Below, in pieces: positions 63,249 to 64,000 of a DNA stretch of 64,000 nucleotides (position 1 is its first letter; the number at the start of each line of letters is the position of its first letter). The stretch is taken from positions 1-64,000 of the forward strand of contig DF241502.1 in assembly GCA_000507305.1 (NCBI GenBank), given 5' to 3'. Origin of the DNA: Breviolum minutum Mf 1.05b.01. Taxonomy: Eukaryota > Sar > Dinophyceae > Suessiales > Symbiodiniaceae. The position numbers were made by a program, and so were the translations under genes. The notes under the pieces were generated by a model, which worked only from the letters and a program-made list of their open reading frames with translations, had not been told where the DNA came from and searched no databases.

Positions 63249-64000
63249 TTATAGCATCCCAGCTGCGAGCTGCGGGGAAACCACCGGTTTGGATTTGTGC
63301 AAAACTGATAACTCTCAGAACTCCTGGTAGGAACTGGGATGGTTTGTGTGTAGTTTTGTGTTGGAATTTCATGCTGGTTAAATTTGCTGTATTGATTCCT
63401 TATGATTTAGTTGTTATTTATTGTTGTTTAGCTATTGCTTATAGTGATCATTAGCTATTTTATGTGCTATCTTATTGTTGGTGCGAAGTTCTAGTGTTGT
63501 TGCCGCTCTTGCTGCTGTTGCTGCTGGTGTGGAGGATGTTGATTCTGATCACAAAGATACACATGGAATGCACGGCACTTGCTTCGTTCGGCAAAAAAAC
63601 TGATGACGGATGCGACCGCACTCTTCATTTCTATATTTCTGATTTGCTATGCTTGACTGGCTTGAATAATGCACAGCAAGAACACGCCCAAGAACAACCA
63701 AGACTCACTCATAAAGATAAACAACGTAATCAAAGGGGCTGTGCTTAAGCAGCTTCAAACATGAAGTCGAGCTTGGTTTTTTTTGCGGAATTTGCCACAG
63801 GAACGATCATCAGCCTTAGTGGTTTCACTCCACAACGAAGTCGATGGCAAGATGGCTTGCCCCCAATGAAACGGTGACGGTAAAAGCGGCTACTGTATTT
63901 TCAGCATTTTTTGTGACCTTTTGTGGACAAACATTCACAAAAAACTGGATACAAAGATTTGGCATCTTCAACTTAACTTAGCATCAAATGAATCAAACTG

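Overview
The window looks like nuclear DNA of an intron-rich protist, most probably a dinoflagellate; I cannot name the genus. Reasons: coding sequence is broken into very short exons (8 to 250 bases) whose introns begin GT, GC or GA and end AG; a LINE carries the endonuclease, reverse transcriptase and RNase H order common in dinoflagellates; an AP2-domain gene remnant is present; and a minisatellite carries CCCTAAA-type telomere-like motifs. There is no sign of operons, ribosome binding sites, CRISPR, tRNA or rRNA. Long ATG-to-stop frames are therefore poor guides. Apart from the LINE, I called coding segments from residue composition, splice-like borders and reading-phase continuity, so most protein calls are exon-level and unnamed.

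Layout. 0.2-11.8 kb: a run of minus-strand exon candidates, including a frameshifted three-unit AP2-domain remnant (7.35-8.25 kb). 12.8-19.6 kb: one LINE on the minus strand. 19.9-26.3 kb: minus-strand exons, including a Cys-rich gene (22.7-23.4 kb). 26.7-30.2 kb: exons on both strands. 30.5-31.2 kb: a minus-strand gene tail of four exons. 36.5-38.3 kb: inverted repeats and a tandem minisatellite. 39.1-41 kb: minus exons. 43.5-45.3 kb: plus exons. 46.8-49.2 kb: minus genes, including a membrane-protein end and a signal-peptide first exon. 52.9-58.3 kb: short genes on both strands. 59.7-61.3 kb: a minus-strand SAM-methyltransferase-like gene. 62.3-62.7 kb: a plus gene end.

Main result. The space between exons is filled with at least six families of short (about 80-150 bp) inverted-repeat elements, called here A, B, C, D, F and G. 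At many copies the element ends are exactly where splicing would have to occur: B ends read GTGG...CTAG, C reads GTTGATGG...CATCAACAG, D reads GTTTCC...ATTTAG, while A, G and most F copies need GA...AG. Removing the element joins two coding-looking segments in one phase at about twenty places. I infer that these are introners, transposable elements that create introns, and that several unrelated families have been active side by side in these genes. Two genes have consecutive introns made by different families. All phase checks were by eye; transcript mapping would settle it.
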